Origin: PALSA-612 sp963765295
Lineage (GTDB): Bacteria; Actinomycetota; Thermoleophilia; Gaiellales; Gaiellaceae
Reading direction: 5' to 3'
Assembly: GCA_963765295.1 (NCBI GenBank)
Contig: CAVXVO010000004.1
Location: 372,001 to 436,000, forward strand
DNA: 64,000 nucleotides
How positions within the stretch are numbered: position 1 is the stretch's first letter; the number at the start of each line of letters is the position of its first letter. The notes beneath the pieces are model-generated. The model was not told the DNA's origin. It worked only from the letters and a program-made list of their open reading frames with translations, and searched no databases. The position numbers and the translations under genes were made by a program. Positions 17,604 to 26,207 of this stretch are shown piece after piece.

Positions 17604-18370
17604 GCGTCCTCCGGAATGTCAGGGGTGAACGGGAGGTCGTCGTCGTCGTCGTCGTCGTCTAGCTCGAACTCCTCGGGTTGGCAGCGTCGCCCTGCAAGGG
17701 CGTTATCAAGGAGGCGGTAGGCGTACCCCGCATCAGAGCGGACGTCCGGCCGCTGATCTACGGAGGCGAGAACGTCGTAGACCTCGTCCGCGTCCAGACG
17801 TCCGAACCGCTTTCGGAAGAGCAAAAGTGTCCCTGAGTCTGCGTCTTCGAGACTGTCCACTAGTTCTTGAAGAGCGTGGTCTGTCTCGTCCTCGACTGAC
17901 GTGGGTTCTGATCGCAGATACTCGCGCGGCGTCGCGTCAGCGGCGTCCGCGTGACAGTCAGTCAGGCTCTCCCTACTCTCTCCTCCTTCCTCTATACGTG
18001 CCCGCTCGATAGCGGGCGTTTGTGCGGGTGTTTGTGCGGGGCTTCCCGCGGGTGTTTCGCTCGCTATGTCCCGCTCGGACGCGGGGGTTTCGTCCCCGAA
18101 GAGGAGCGTGTACGTCCCACGGTGACCGCGACCCGTGTGTTCGGGCGGTTCGTAGCTGAGCAGGCCCTTGTAGATCAGTCCGTCCCTGGCCCGCTTGAAG
18201 CTCCGCCCGTGGTGTAACCGCGAAGATTCGCGGAGCAGGTCTTCACCGACGCGCTGTGACCTGACACGGAAGCCAAGCAACAGGCGAACGAGGGCTATAG
18301 CAAGCTGCCACTCCTCAGTACCCAGCCCGGCGTCGAGGAGGCGCTCGTGGAAGACGTTGTAGTCGCTCAC
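17600..18370 (-). CDS. Replication-initiator-like winged-helix protein with poly-Asp tail
   Basis: A 256-residue protein. Residues 1-90 look like the N-terminal winged helix of phage replication proteins (EEWQLAIALVRLLLGFRVRS, then LLRESSRLHHGRSFKRARDGLIYKGLL). Residues 95-140 are a disordered Thr/Pro/Glu linker (SPAQTPAQTPA). A C-terminal helical domain is followed by a run of eight Asp from a GTC/GAC triplet repeat at 17638-17661. The position between integrase/excisionase and an upstream unknown gene fits a replication module. Assignment is tentative. Confidence 0.45.
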   Translation of the reverse strand: MSDYNVFHERLLDAGLGTEEWQLAIALVRLLLGFRVRSQRVGEDLLRESSRLHHGRSFKRARDGLIYKGLLSYEPPEHTGRGHRGTYTLLFGDETPASERDIASETPAGSPAQTPAQTPAIERARIEEGGESRESLTDCHADAADATPREYLRSEPTSVEDETDHALQELVDSLEDADSGTLLLFRKRFGRLDADEVYDVLASVDQRPDVRSDAGYAYRLLDNALAGRRCQPEEFELDDDDDDDDLPFTPDIPEDA

Positions 18371-18906
18371 GCGCCCGCCTTCAGCGCGTGGCCGACGCCC
18401 CTCTCGGGGGCTAAGTCAGGGTCGTCCTGTCGCCCCGGGCCCGCCCGCGTCGGCCGAGCCCGGCGACGCCCGCGCGGCCGTGACCTCCCCTGAGCCGTCT
18501 GCCTCGACGTACTCACCGACGTCGCCCGCGCACACGTTGACGGCGAGATCGCGGCGCGGCTCTGAGCCACGCGGGAGTCGAGTCGCCACGCCACCTCCGT
18601 GAGTGCGGCTGCGGCCATCTCTATCTCGCTCGCACCGCCGTCCTCGCCAGAGGCAAGGGCGTCGGCTGCGTCTTCTCGCTCGGCGCGTGTCATAGAGACG
18701 CCGTCCCGACCCGCCCGGGTGATGGCTTCCGCCAACGTGTCCCTAGCCGCCTCCAGGCGCATCGCCGAGGTCGGCGGCGACGACCACGCTCCGCCCTGGA
18801 CTTGCCACGCCGCATATCCCGCTGCGGCGTGATCAGCCGGGTCTAGCTCGGCGGTCGGACTCAGCGCGTCGGCGGCCACCGGAATACCGTCCTGCAGTTC
18901 ACGCAA
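18367..18906 (-). CDS. Hypothetical protein of island 1, C-terminus possibly frameshifted
   Basis: A 179-residue frame that I do not recognise. Residues 1-115 look protein-like (helical, acidic: RLEAARDTLAEAITRAGRDG). After about residue 115 the frame becomes Arg/Ser/Pro-rich, while the +1 frame continues with DLAVNVCAGDVGEYVEADGSGEV and stops at 18417. That suggests a one-base indel near 18560. It overlaps the next gene by 4 nt in the open frame given. Confidence 0.45.
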   Translation of the reverse strand: MRELQDGIPVAADALSPTAELDPADHAAAGYAAWQVQGGAWSSPPTSAMRLEAARDTLAEAITRAGRDGVSMTRAEREDAADALASGEDGGASEIEMAAAALTEVAWRLDSRVAQSRAAISPSTCARATSVSTSRQTAQGRSRPRGRRRARPTRAGPGRQDDPDLAPERGVGHALKAGA

Positions 18907-19081
18907 ACGAGTCTAGGACGGCGCCAGGACGGAGCCCCGAAACCCGCCGCAAAACGGCTAAGGGCCGCACATTGGCGGCCCCTGCCGGTGAACTTCGTCG
19001 GACGGTAACCGACAGAGCGAATCGTAGAGACCGCGCCGGAGAGCAAACCTCATTTGCCGCGAGACGAGCCGGGAGGTCGAA

Positions 19082-19309
19082 CTAATCGCCCAGATGCCGA
19101 AGTTCCTTCGGCACCCAGGTCGGGCTGAAGTGCTCGAAGCAGTCGAAGACCATCTTCGCCACCCCGTGATCGACGCGAACCGCCACACCCTTCCGATACA
19201 GCCCGCAAACGTCGGCATGTCCGACATCCTCGTCGCGATCGATCCGCGATTCAAGCTCGCTTGGCCCCGAGGGTGTGGGGTAGACGGCTCTGTGGTGCAG
19301 ACCTATCAT
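19082..19309 (-). CDS. Small conserved-looking hypothetical protein
   Basis: A 75-residue protein starting MIGLHHRAVYPTPSGPSELE, with Asp/Glu-rich centre and FDCFEHFSPTWVPKELRHLG at the end. The ATG at 19309 has GAGG at a good distance. Amino-acid composition and lack of Arg runs make it look real. Function is unknown. It is divergent from the secreted protein gene. Confidence 0.5.
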   Translation of the reverse strand: MIGLHHRAVYPTPSGPSELESRIDRDEDVGHADVCGLYRKGVAVRVDHGVAKMVFDCFEHFSPTWVPKELRHLGD

Positions 19310-19344
19310 CCTCGCCTCAGCGAGCACAAGGAGGCAGGGAACCC

Positions 19345-19674
19345 ATGCGCGCATCGATTCGATACCTCGCCGTTGCCGCGCTCGCGGCCGCCGTGACCAG
19401 CGCCGTCATGGCGACAACCGGACAGGCGAGCAGCGACAGGACGGCGACGAAGAACTACACGCTGAAGCCTGGGAGCTACGTCAGGTTCGTGGGCATTGAC
19501 CTGTCCTGCCTCTATCAGCCGAACGACCCGGATCATCACGATCCAGGGCCTGCGTTGTTCTGCAACCGCTACAGCGCCAACAACAGCCGGTCGTTCGGCG
19601 CGAGCAACTACCACTACAGGGTGAGCGATCCAGCGGGCAATCACTGGATCACCACCATCAACAGGTCGCCGTAA
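19345..19674 (+). CDS. Small secreted protein
   Basis: A 109-residue protein with a clear signal peptide (RYLAVAALAAAVTSAVMATT, cleavage near QAS). The mature part of about 78 residues has two cysteines and reads TLKPGSYVRFVGIDLSCLYQ, a beta-rich pattern. The ATG is preceded by AAGGAGG at 11 nt. I do not recognise a function; it could be cell-surface cargo of the island. Confidence 0.65.
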   Translation: MRASIRYLAVAALAAAVTSAVMATTGQASSDRTATKNYTLKPGSYVRFVGIDLSCLYQPNDPDHHDPGPALFCNRYSANNSRSFGASNYHYRVSDPAGNHWITTINRSP

Positions 19675-19812
19675 GGCTCGAAACCCGACCCCCTGCGTCG
19701 CTCACCGTCGCGGCCGACTTGTACCCCGGAAGCGGCCCGGCGAGGGAGATCGTGGCCGCGCCTCCGACGCGATGAACCTCGGCCCGTCCGCTTTCGCGGC
19801 CAACATGGAGCA

Positions 19813-20592
19813 ATGCCGCGCACGTGCAGCGTCTGCTCCCATCCGGATAGGCAGAAGATCGACAGATTGCTCCTGGAGCAAACGTTAAGGGACGTGTCGG
19901 GACAGACGGGTATCGGGAAGTCGGCGCTCGGTCGCCACAAGCTCGCCCACCTGCCCGGCGCGCTCGTGCTCGCCAACGAGCAGGAGATCGAGCGGCACCG
20001 GCAGTTGTTCGACGAGGCGCAGAGCTTGCAGCGGTCGCTCGCGGGCTGGGGCGCAGTGCGCGAGCCCGGGGAGTGGCTGGAGCTTCGCGAACGCGCTGTG
20101 GCGGACTACGAGTCGGGACGGTTCCTCCTCACCCGGCTGGGCGCCGAACGGCACCTCGACCCCGAACAGGTCGCGACGCTACTCCACCTCCGCGGCCGGA
20201 TCATCGACGAGATGCACCTGACCACCGGGCTGGAACTGATGCTGCTCGACGCGGCGCTCATCGCCTTCAGAAACATGCTGCTGATCGAGGAGTGGATCGG
20301 GAACCTAAGCTTGCTGGTCGAACACCACCTGTTCCGCGACGAGGGGCCGACCCCGAAGATCAACCGCACGAACGGCCGCTACCAGGGCCTCGCTGCCGAG
20401 GACGACGCGCGACGCCTCCGGGACGACCTGCTCCCCGCGCTCGACCGGGCGAGCAAGAACTTTGTCAGCGCGATCAAGACGCTCCGCGACTTCCACGGCA
20501 CCGGCGTCAACGTCACCATCGCCGCGGTGGGCCAGATGAACGTCGGCGAGCAGCAACTTGTCGTCGGGCCGAGTGTGACGCCGTCCGCCTAG
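19813..20592 (+). CDS. Zinc-knuckle and HTH protein, unknown role
   Basis: A 259-residue protein. The N-terminus CSVCSHPDRQKIDRLL followed by LRDVSGQTGIGKSALGRHKL is a CxxC-plus-HTH module seen in phage- and island-encoded DNA-binding proteins, sometimes compared with small terminase subunits. The middle is alpha-helical and the C-terminus ends in Val/Gln/Gly strands (VNVTIAAVGQMNVGEQQLVV). DNA binding is inferred. The ribosome site is weak (GGAG close to the ATG). Confidence 0.6.
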   Translation: MPRTCSVCSHPDRQKIDRLLLEQTLRDVSGQTGIGKSALGRHKLAHLPGALVLANEQEIERHRQLFDEAQSLQRSLAGWGAVREPGEWLELRERAVADYESGRFLLTRLGAERHLDPEQVATLLHLRGRIIDEMHLTTGLELMLLDAALIAFRNMLLIEEWIGNLSLLVEHHLFRDEGPTPKINRTNGRYQGLAAEDDARRLRDDLLPALDRASKNFVSAIKTLRDFHGTGVNVTIAAVGQMNVGEQQLVVGPSVTPSA

Positions 20593-20673
20593 CGCGCGAC
20601 CGACCCGACGGCGCAGGCGGACGCCCGCTGAAACCTCACACGATGTGAGACTTGGCGAGCCCGGGCTCAGCCC

Positions 20674-20844
20674 GTGAGCGGCTCTCTGACGTCGATCCGG
20701 CCCGGGACGACGATCACCCCACTTCCGCCTCGCAGGGCTTCCACTGTGCTCGTGGCGGGTTGTAACAGGCTCGTCGCTAAGCCGGGCCCCTCGCCCTACT
20801 ACGCCCTCGCGCCGACGAGCATCACGAGCGGCGGCGAGGTGTAG
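20674..20844 (+). CDS. Possible 56-residue small protein
   Basis: A GTG-started frame, VSGSLTSIRPGTTITPLPPR through a C-terminal YYALAPTSITSGGEV. The composition is unlike random high-GC frames (Thr, Ile, Ser, Tyr). There is no ribosome site and no recognised family. It fills most of the 312-nt gap between its neighbours; the rest of that gap shows nothing. Confidence 0.3.
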   Translation: MSGSLTSIRPGTTITPLPPRRASTVLVAGCNRLVAKPGPSPYYALAPTSITSGGEV

Positions 20845-20904
20845 GCGTCGTGGCTGTGTCGTCCGCGAGTCGGAGCCCAGCCTGGCGCGTGTCACCATTC
20901 CTGG

Positions 20905-21888
20905 ATGGGGCGGACGCCATGGGAGATTCTGACCGAGGCCGATGAGCACCTCCGCGAACCGAGGCTGTCTGGTGTCGAGTCTTGGCGCATGACACCGGGG
21001 ACGGTCTTGCAACGGTGGTCGTCTCTGAGCGAGCTGGACAGGCCGCGCTACCTGACGTTCGAGCAGCGGATGGGCCGCTTCCCGGATGCGGTCAGAACCT
21101 GGCCGGTGGAATGGCAGGGCAACCTGATTCTGGTGGCGCTGCGCCACCGGCACCTTCTCGACCAGGAGAAGCTGGCTCGAACGCTCGGTGTCGAGCCATG
21201 GGAGATCAAGCCCGCCCTGCCAGTGCGAGTGCGGATGAAGCTCGGGTTCGAGCCGGGCTTCGAGACGCTCGTGACCGACGAGCAAGTAGCCCGATTCATC
21301 GACGTTCGAGTGACCCGGATGCGCGGCGCGACCATCGCCACCGGCACTTCCTACGCCACCGCCACCGTCATCCCCGACGCCCTGATCGCACTGACGCGCG
21401 CGGCCGTCGGTGACTTCGCGACCGAGCCACTGCCTCTCGACCACCCGCTCGGCCTCTACCAGTCGTATCTCCGTCAGACGCCCGCCGTGGTCAAGACTGT
21501 GCTTGAAGACGTTTCGAACCGGGTCAACTTCCCGATCTGGGCTCCAGCCGACCTGCTAGCCGGAGGCGATGTGTTCCATCTCGACGGCGCTGACTGGTCA
21601 TCAGCACTGGGCTCACCCGCCAGCGAACTCGACCGGATCACTCTCACACTCTCGATGCAGCCCGGCCACTGGACGACCTACCTCGACCAGTCGCCGAGCC
21701 CCGCACACAACAAGCAGGCACGACAGGAGTGGCCGCGATACACCACACCCGGAGCCGATAAACCCTGGATGACAAACGTGCTCCAGGTCGAGCGCGAGGG
21801 CGTCGGGATCACGATCGTCGCGCACGAACGCTTCCCCGAATCCCTGCAACCGATCGCGGACTCGCTCGTCCCGTTCGCAGCCGGGTAG
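20905..21888 (+). CDS. Hypothetical protein of island 1
   Basis: A 327-residue soluble protein, unrecognised. The N-terminal third is Arg/Trp-rich (WSSLSELDRPRYLTFEQRMG). A region LARTLGVEPWEIKPALPVRV looks like an HTH or small helical domain, and the rest is mixed. Codon use in the second half is less GC-biased than the backbone, consistent with horizontal origin. No signal peptide or membrane segment. Confidence 0.55.
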   Translation: MGRTPWEILTEADEHLREPRLSGVESWRMTPGTVLQRWSSLSELDRPRYLTFEQRMGRFPDAVRTWPVEWQGNLILVALRHRHLLDQEKLARTLGVEPWEIKPALPVRVRMKLGFEPGFETLVTDEQVARFIDVRVTRMRGATIATGTSYATATVIPDALIALTRAAVGDFATEPLPLDHPLGLYQSYLRQTPAVVKTVLEDVSNRVNFPIWAPADLLAGGDVFHLDGADWSSALGSPASELDRITLTLSMQPGHWTTYLDQSPSPAHNKQARQEWPRYTTPGADKPWMTNVLQVEREGVGITIVAHERFPESLQPIADSLVPFAAG

Positions 21889-22238
21889 CGGCCCCTCCGA
21901 CTTCAACCGGCCCCCGGTCAAGTTAGACGTATCGAGCCGCAGCAGCGGCACGGAAAGGTACTGACGGCCACCCGCATCGACAAGCCGACACTTTCCTCGC
22001 ACAGCACACCCGCACCGTCCCAGCAGTGAGGGCCGCTCGTGGCGGTGCGGGCTCCTTACCCCACAGAACCGCCTGACCCTGGCCGCCCCGGGGCCAGGCG
22101 CGTTTCGCCAAGCCTCCTAGTAGTAGGCCGAGCCCGAGCCGGGCCACCCGCCCTCGACGCCCGACTACGCCTCGGCGAAGACGACCATCACGTACGGCGC
22201 CGACGCCGTCACCTCGATCGGCGCCGCCAGACAGGTGC
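21889..22238. other. Intergenic stretch without a convincing gene
   Basis: Both strands were read. Short open frames exist, but none has a start with a ribosome site or recognisable content. The palindrome GCCGCCCCGGGGC-like segment near 22081-22095 is the only structured element noticed. Confidence 0.4.
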
Positions 22239-22481
22239 TTACGCCATGGCGGTTCCGACCGCCTCGATCGGCTTTGACCCCGAGGAAACCTCCTTCACCT
22301 TCCGACCCCGCCGTGCCTGCTTGCGGCCCTTACGGGCAAGCTCCTCAGCTTCTTCAACCGTGACATCGAGGACAAACTGGCCCTTACGGGAGTCCGCGAA
22401 CGTGACTGTCACGGTCGCGCTATTGCCTTCCTCGATGACGTCGCCCGAGAGGTCTGAAACGATCACGGTTCGTCTTGCCAC
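22239..22481 (-). CDS. Lsr2-like small protein
   Basis: An 80-residue protein from a GTG with AAAGGAG upstream. RRTVIVSDLSGDVIEEGNSA, a beta-strand pair, then FVLDVTVEEAEELARKGRKQ and a basic tail resemble the dimerisation domain of the actinobacterial nucleoid protein Lsr2 with its C-terminal DNA-binding domain replaced by Arg/Lys. A role as an island-encoded nucleoid or silencing modulator is plausible but inferred. Confidence 0.5.
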   Translation of the reverse strand: MARRTVIVSDLSGDVIEEGNSATVTVTFADSRKGQFVLDVTVEEAEELARKGRKQARRGRKVKEVSSGSKPIEAVGTAMA

Positions 22482-22623
22482 GTCCGCTCCTTTCGCCGAG
22501 AGGGGACGAAACCTAGCCAAGCCAACGCGCGACAGAACCACTTCACGGTGGGCCCGGGATCGGCCGACTCCGAGTGCGTGGGCGATGAAGTGCGAGTTGA
22601 GTCCGGTCGGAACCGGGGTAGGC

Positions 22624-22842
22624 CTAGATCGAGTCCCGCTCGCGCGAGCTTGCGGCGGGTACCGACGGCGGCGTGGTGTCGTCGTCGATCGCGTCGGCGT
22701 GGTGGACGATGCCGTCCTTCAACTCGCGGATGCCCTTGCCGAGAGAGCGTCCCATCTCGGGGAGACGCTTCGGCCCGAAGACGAGGAGTACGACAAGCGC
22801 GAAGATCGCGATGTGCCAGGGGCTGATCAGTCCCGATCCCAT
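22624..22842 (-). CDS. tatA: Sec-independent protein translocase subunit TatA/E
   Basis: A 72-residue protein with one membrane helix (WHIAIFALVVLLVFGPKRLP), the FGPKRLPE hinge and the amphipathic helix MGRSLGKGIRELKDGI, followed by an acidic tail: the complete TatA pattern. It forms the pore component of twin-arginine export. Its presence on a mobile island without tatC nearby is unusual. A TAGCCT hexamer (22856-22851) lies 8 nt before the ATG, so it is probably leaderless. Confidence 0.9.
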   Translation of the reverse strand: MGSGLISPWHIAIFALVVLLVFGPKRLPEMGRSLGKGIRELKDGIVHHADAIDDDTTPPSVPAASSRERDSI

Positions 22843-23088
22843 CGCGAGTGAGGCTAGCAGCCGGGCCTCGCGCTCTGATGCGCGCTCGCGTCGTTGAGAC
22901 CAGGCACGGCCCGATCGGGGGCGATCTCGCCTCGATCAGGCCGAGGATGAGGGTTTGCTGCCTCGCGTCGACGCGTCTCACTCTCGCCTCATCTGGGATC
23001 GTGACCCTCGGTCGCCACTCAGGATGGATAGGAGTGACGACCAGCCTCGGGTTGAGACGCGGTCGCGTTGTGGTCAGACGGGTCGCGT

Positions 23089-24696
23089 GTGACCAGCGAG
23101 CGGGCGCCAGGTGCAGCCGCGTGGCTGGTGGCGGCGTTCGGCTGGCTGGAGCGGCTGGCCGGTAGCTGGCGAGGGGCAGTTGCGCTGTTTGCTGTCGCGC
23201 TTGCTGATTTCGTTGTGCAGGCGGTCGCGTGGCCGTTGATCGCCGGGAAGAACCTCGATCAGTATCTGCTGACGTACGTTCAGTTGTTCGATCGGCACCC
23301 GTTGTTGCCGTGGGCGCCGCTGTTTCGCGGCCCGGGAGCAGGCGTCGTGATCGGGCCGTTGCTCAGCCTCGACCGCGGCGGGTTGGCGGAGCCGGTGGCG
23401 GCGGTGCTGTTCGCGGTGTCGATCGTCGCCTGGAGCGGCGCGGCCCTGTGGTTCGGACGCCGTGCCGCGATCCTGACCGCGTTCGCGCTGCTCTTGTATC
23501 CGGGGTACGGCGGTCTGTTTCACGAGTTCGCGAGCGAGATCGTGATGGCGACCGTGTTCTCCCTGTGGGCGCTCGCGGTCACGAGAGCGGCGATGCGGCC
23601 GTCCGTCGCCCGGTTCGCGCTCGCCGGGCTCGGGATCGCCGGGCTCGTGCTGATCCGGCCGGGCAACGCCGTCCTCGTGCCGTTCGCTCTGTTCCCGCTT
23701 CTACTCGCCGGACAGCGGAGACGGCGGCTGACGTGGGCCGCTGCGTTCGCGGCCGCGGCTTGCCTGCCCCTGGCCGCCTGGACGCTTCAGAACGGCTGGC
23801 GCTACGGCGACTACACGCTCGCCCGAGGGGGAAACGCTGTCATCCCCTTCTACCGCACCTTCGTGCTCGACAAGACCGTCTCACCCGCCAACGGCCCCGC
23901 CTCACGCCGACTCGCCGCAGCCATCCAGCAACACCTACTCACACACAACCCCTACAAGGCGAACCACGTCACCCTGCAACAAGTGCTCGCGTCCGGTAGC
24001 AGCCGTGTCCACGAAGACCTGTACGTCCTTTCCGACCAGGTCTTCGGCTGGAACAGCGCCTACTCAACCCTCCGCGACGCAGGCTGGGAAGCGATCAAGG
24101 CACACCCGGGCACCTACGCCTCCAGCGTCGCCGACACGGTCTGGCAGCAACTCTCAAGCCCCGTCTACTCCACCCGCTCCCAGCACACACCCACGACTCC
24201 CACCGGCAACGATGGCCGCGTCCCCGCACCGAGCAAAGGCGAGTTGATCCCAGTCGGGCAGACGGCCTGGATATCCCGACCCGATCAGAGCATCCGCGAA
24301 CTCTGGACATCCCCGACCACCCACGAGTTCGTCTTCCTCAAACCCGGCCAGAAACCACGCTTCAACCAGATCACCCACGACCTCACGACACTCGCCGGCA
24401 ACTTCCCCCACCGCGCCGGAAGCACCGAAGTCCAGCATCGGTTGAACCAGATCGCCCATCGCTACCCGCCACCGATCTTCTGGCTCCTAGTCGGGCTGGC
24501 TGCCCTCCTGATTCGACGCCCGCTCGGAACAAAGACCGTCGCCATGCTTACGACCGCCGCCCTGACGGTGATCGCCTTCAACGCACTCGCCCAGACCGCG
24601 GAGCCGAGGTACATGCTCCCCGTCGCACCCGCCTTCATCCTCCTCGCAGCCGCCGCACTCCTCGGCCACACGCGACCGTCTGATCCGACAGACTGA
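23089..24696 (+). CDS. Membrane glycosyltransferase-like protein (GT39/PMT superfamily)
   Basis: About 535 residues. The N-terminal half has eight or nine hydrophobic helices (ALADFVVQAVAWPLIAG, PVAAVLFAVSIVAWSGAALW). A large soluble loop (about 265-455) follows, then four C-terminal helices. This is the architecture of GT-C glycosyltransferases acting on lipid-linked sugars at the membrane, although the typical N-terminal DE/DD motif is not clear. GTG start is chosen from the first plausible in-frame codon. Codon use shifts to A/C-rich codons in the second half. It pairs with the next gene. Confidence 0.6.
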   Translation: MTSERAPGAAAWLVAAFGWLERLAGSWRGAVALFAVALADFVVQAVAWPLIAGKNLDQYLLTYVQLFDRHPLLPWAPLFRGPGAGVVIGPLLSLDRGGLAEPVAAVLFAVSIVAWSGAALWFGRRAAILTAFALLLYPGYGGLFHEFASEIVMATVFSLWALAVTRAAMRPSVARFALAGLGIAGLVLIRPGNAVLVPFALFPLLLAGQRRRRLTWAAAFAAAACLPLAAWTLQNGWRYGDYTLARGGNAVIPFYRTFVLDKTVSPANGPASRRLAAAIQQHLLTHNPYKANHVTLQQVLASGSSRVHEDLYVLSDQVFGWNSAYSTLRDAGWEAIKAHPGTYASSVADTVWQQLSSPVYSTRSQHTPTTPTGNDGRVPAPSKGELIPVGQTAWISRPDQSIRELWTSPTTHEFVFLKPGQKPRFNQITHDLTTLAGNFPHRAGSTEVQHRLNQIAHRYPPPIFWLLVGLAALLIRRPLGTKTVAMLTTAALTVIAFNALAQTAEPRYMLPVAPAFILLAAAALLGHTRPSDPTD

Positions 24697-24734
24697 CCAC
24701 ATGTCCACGACCGCGGCGCGAAGCGGCCGCGAAC

Positions 24735-25829
24735 ATGAAGGGCCCTGACCGGCTCTGGGCAGGCGAACACGACGAGCGCCACTGGCGATGGGCGCCGCTC
24801 GGCGTCGGCACGTTGGCGTTCGCCCTCGGGCTAGTCAGCCTCACAGGTCAGCGACGCTCCTACGACGAGCGAATCACGATCGAGACCTCGGCCCGCTCGG
24901 TAAGCGGTATCTGGCACGCGGCACGGACGACCGAGGCACCGCACCTCGTCTACTACCTACTGATGAAGCCCTGGCTCGCTGCCTTCGGGTCGAGCGACTG
25001 GGTTGCACGCTTCCCCTCCATCGTATTCGGGGCACTAGCAGCGACGCTGCTGACGGCACTCGGTATCCGCCTGTTCGGAGGCCTCGCCGGTCTGGTTGCC
25101 GGGGCGGCCTTGGCGACAGCCCCGTACGTGATGCACTTCTCGCAATGGGCGCGCGGCTACTCGCTGGCGCTCCTCCTGACCGTGCTCGCCAGCTACGCCT
25201 ACGCACGCGCCCACGACGACCCACGGGGACGATGGGTGGCGCTCTGGGCGGTCGCGCTCGTCGCCGCCTGCTGGGTCAACCTGTTCGCGATCTCCGTCCT
25301 CGCCGCACAGGTGACCGCTTACCTGGTCATGCGGCCGCGCCCACGGCCCCGTCTCGCCACTGCCGCCCTCCTCGCAGTCAGCGCGGCCGTGACACCGATC
25401 ATCATCCTCGTCGCGACCGCAGACAACGGCCAACTCAACTGGATTCCCACACCCACCATCCACCGCGTCGCCGTACAAACCTGGGACTGGTCGAGCCGAA
25501 ACCCCGTCGCGCTCGTGGCGGCAGCGATCGGCGTCGTCGCACTGCTGGTCGGAACCCGGCGCCCCCCGCGCTGGAAAGCACTCCTCGTCATCGGCTGGAC
25601 GATCGCTCCCTTCCTGCTCACCCTCGCCCTGTCGATCGTGCAACCCGCCTTCGACTCCCACTACCTCCTAACCGCAGCCGCCGGACTCGCACTCCTCATC
25701 GGAGCAGGCATCGCCGCCCTCCCACAACGGGCATCCCTGATCCTGCTCGCCCTCGTCGCCGCAGGCGCCGGACTGCAACTCGCCCACTACTACATCGCAC
25801 CCGGACGCCCCTTCACATCGCTGTTCTGA
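24735..25829 (+). CDS. Glycosyltransferase family 39-like membrane protein
   Basis: A 364-residue GT-C protein. The first loop carries YDERITIETSARSVSGIW with a DE pair in the catalytic position of ArnT/PMT enzymes, followed by APHLVYYLLMKPW and the WVARFPSIVFG segment typical of the family. About nine membrane helices follow. It would transfer a sugar from a polyprenyl-phosphate donor on the outer face of the membrane. Island location suggests surface glycosylation cargo. Confidence 0.75.
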   Translation: MKGPDRLWAGEHDERHWRWAPLGVGTLAFALGLVSLTGQRRSYDERITIETSARSVSGIWHAARTTEAPHLVYYLLMKPWLAAFGSSDWVARFPSIVFGALAATLLTALGIRLFGGLAGLVAGAALATAPYVMHFSQWARGYSLALLLTVLASYAYARAHDDPRGRWVALWAVALVAACWVNLFAISVLAAQVTAYLVMRPRPRPRLATAALLAVSAAVTPIIILVATADNGQLNWIPTPTIHRVAVQTWDWSSRNPVALVAAAIGVVALLVGTRRPPRWKALLVIGWTIAPFLLTLALSIVQPAFDSHYLLTAAAGLALLIGAGIAALPQRASLILLALVAAGAGLQLAHYYIAPGRPFTSLF

Positions 25830-25848
25830 CCCGCAGCATCGAGTTGGC

Positions 25849-25989
25849 TTAGCCGTTCTCCTTGCGGTCGCGGTGGGAGGCGCGCCAGAAGAACCAGCCG
25901 ACAACGCCGAGAATCACCAGCGGGACGACGATCGAGGCGACGATGATCCCCGCCGTCGCGGCCGCCTCGGACACCCTGAAGACCAGCAC
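25849..25989 (-). CDS. Small single-pass membrane protein
   Basis: A 46-residue frame from a GTG: a short amphipathic start (VLVFRVSEAA), a long hydrophobic helix (GIIVASIVVPLVILGVVGWF) and a basic end (RASHRDRKENG). The topology is coherent and the stop lies 19 nt from the convergent glycosyltransferase stop. No ribosome site was seen; an upstream in-frame TAA limits the start. Function unknown. Confidence 0.5.
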   Translation of the reverse strand: MLVFRVSEAAATAGIIVASIVVPLVILGVVGWFFWRASHRDRKENG

Positions 25990-26207
25990 CGAACAGGGAG
26001 GTTATGCTCGACCCGTGGGCCCGGGCTTGCGGCTTGACGAGATTTCGCTGCTGCACGGCGTGCTGCCCTGGAAGATCGACGCGACACGACCGAGGATCGT
26101 GAATCGTCCCAGAGTCGCGCTCGCCCTCGTGGCGAATCATGTTGGCCGCGGCCGCGTCACGGTGCAAATCCTGAAGCCGACACATCCGACCGCGGCAGCG
26201 ACTGTTG

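Noticed and set aside
18417..18560. An independent small gene encoding DLAVNVCAGDVGEYVEADGS
   Set aside because: It has no start codon of its own and continues the upstream protein in the +1 frame, so it is better explained as the true C-terminus of the 18367-18906 gene after an indel.
25990..26207. A plus-strand coding frame (LRLDEISLLHGVLPWKID...)
   Set aside because: Part of the frame looks protein-like, but there is no start with a ribosome site and it runs on into the antisense of the HNH gene.
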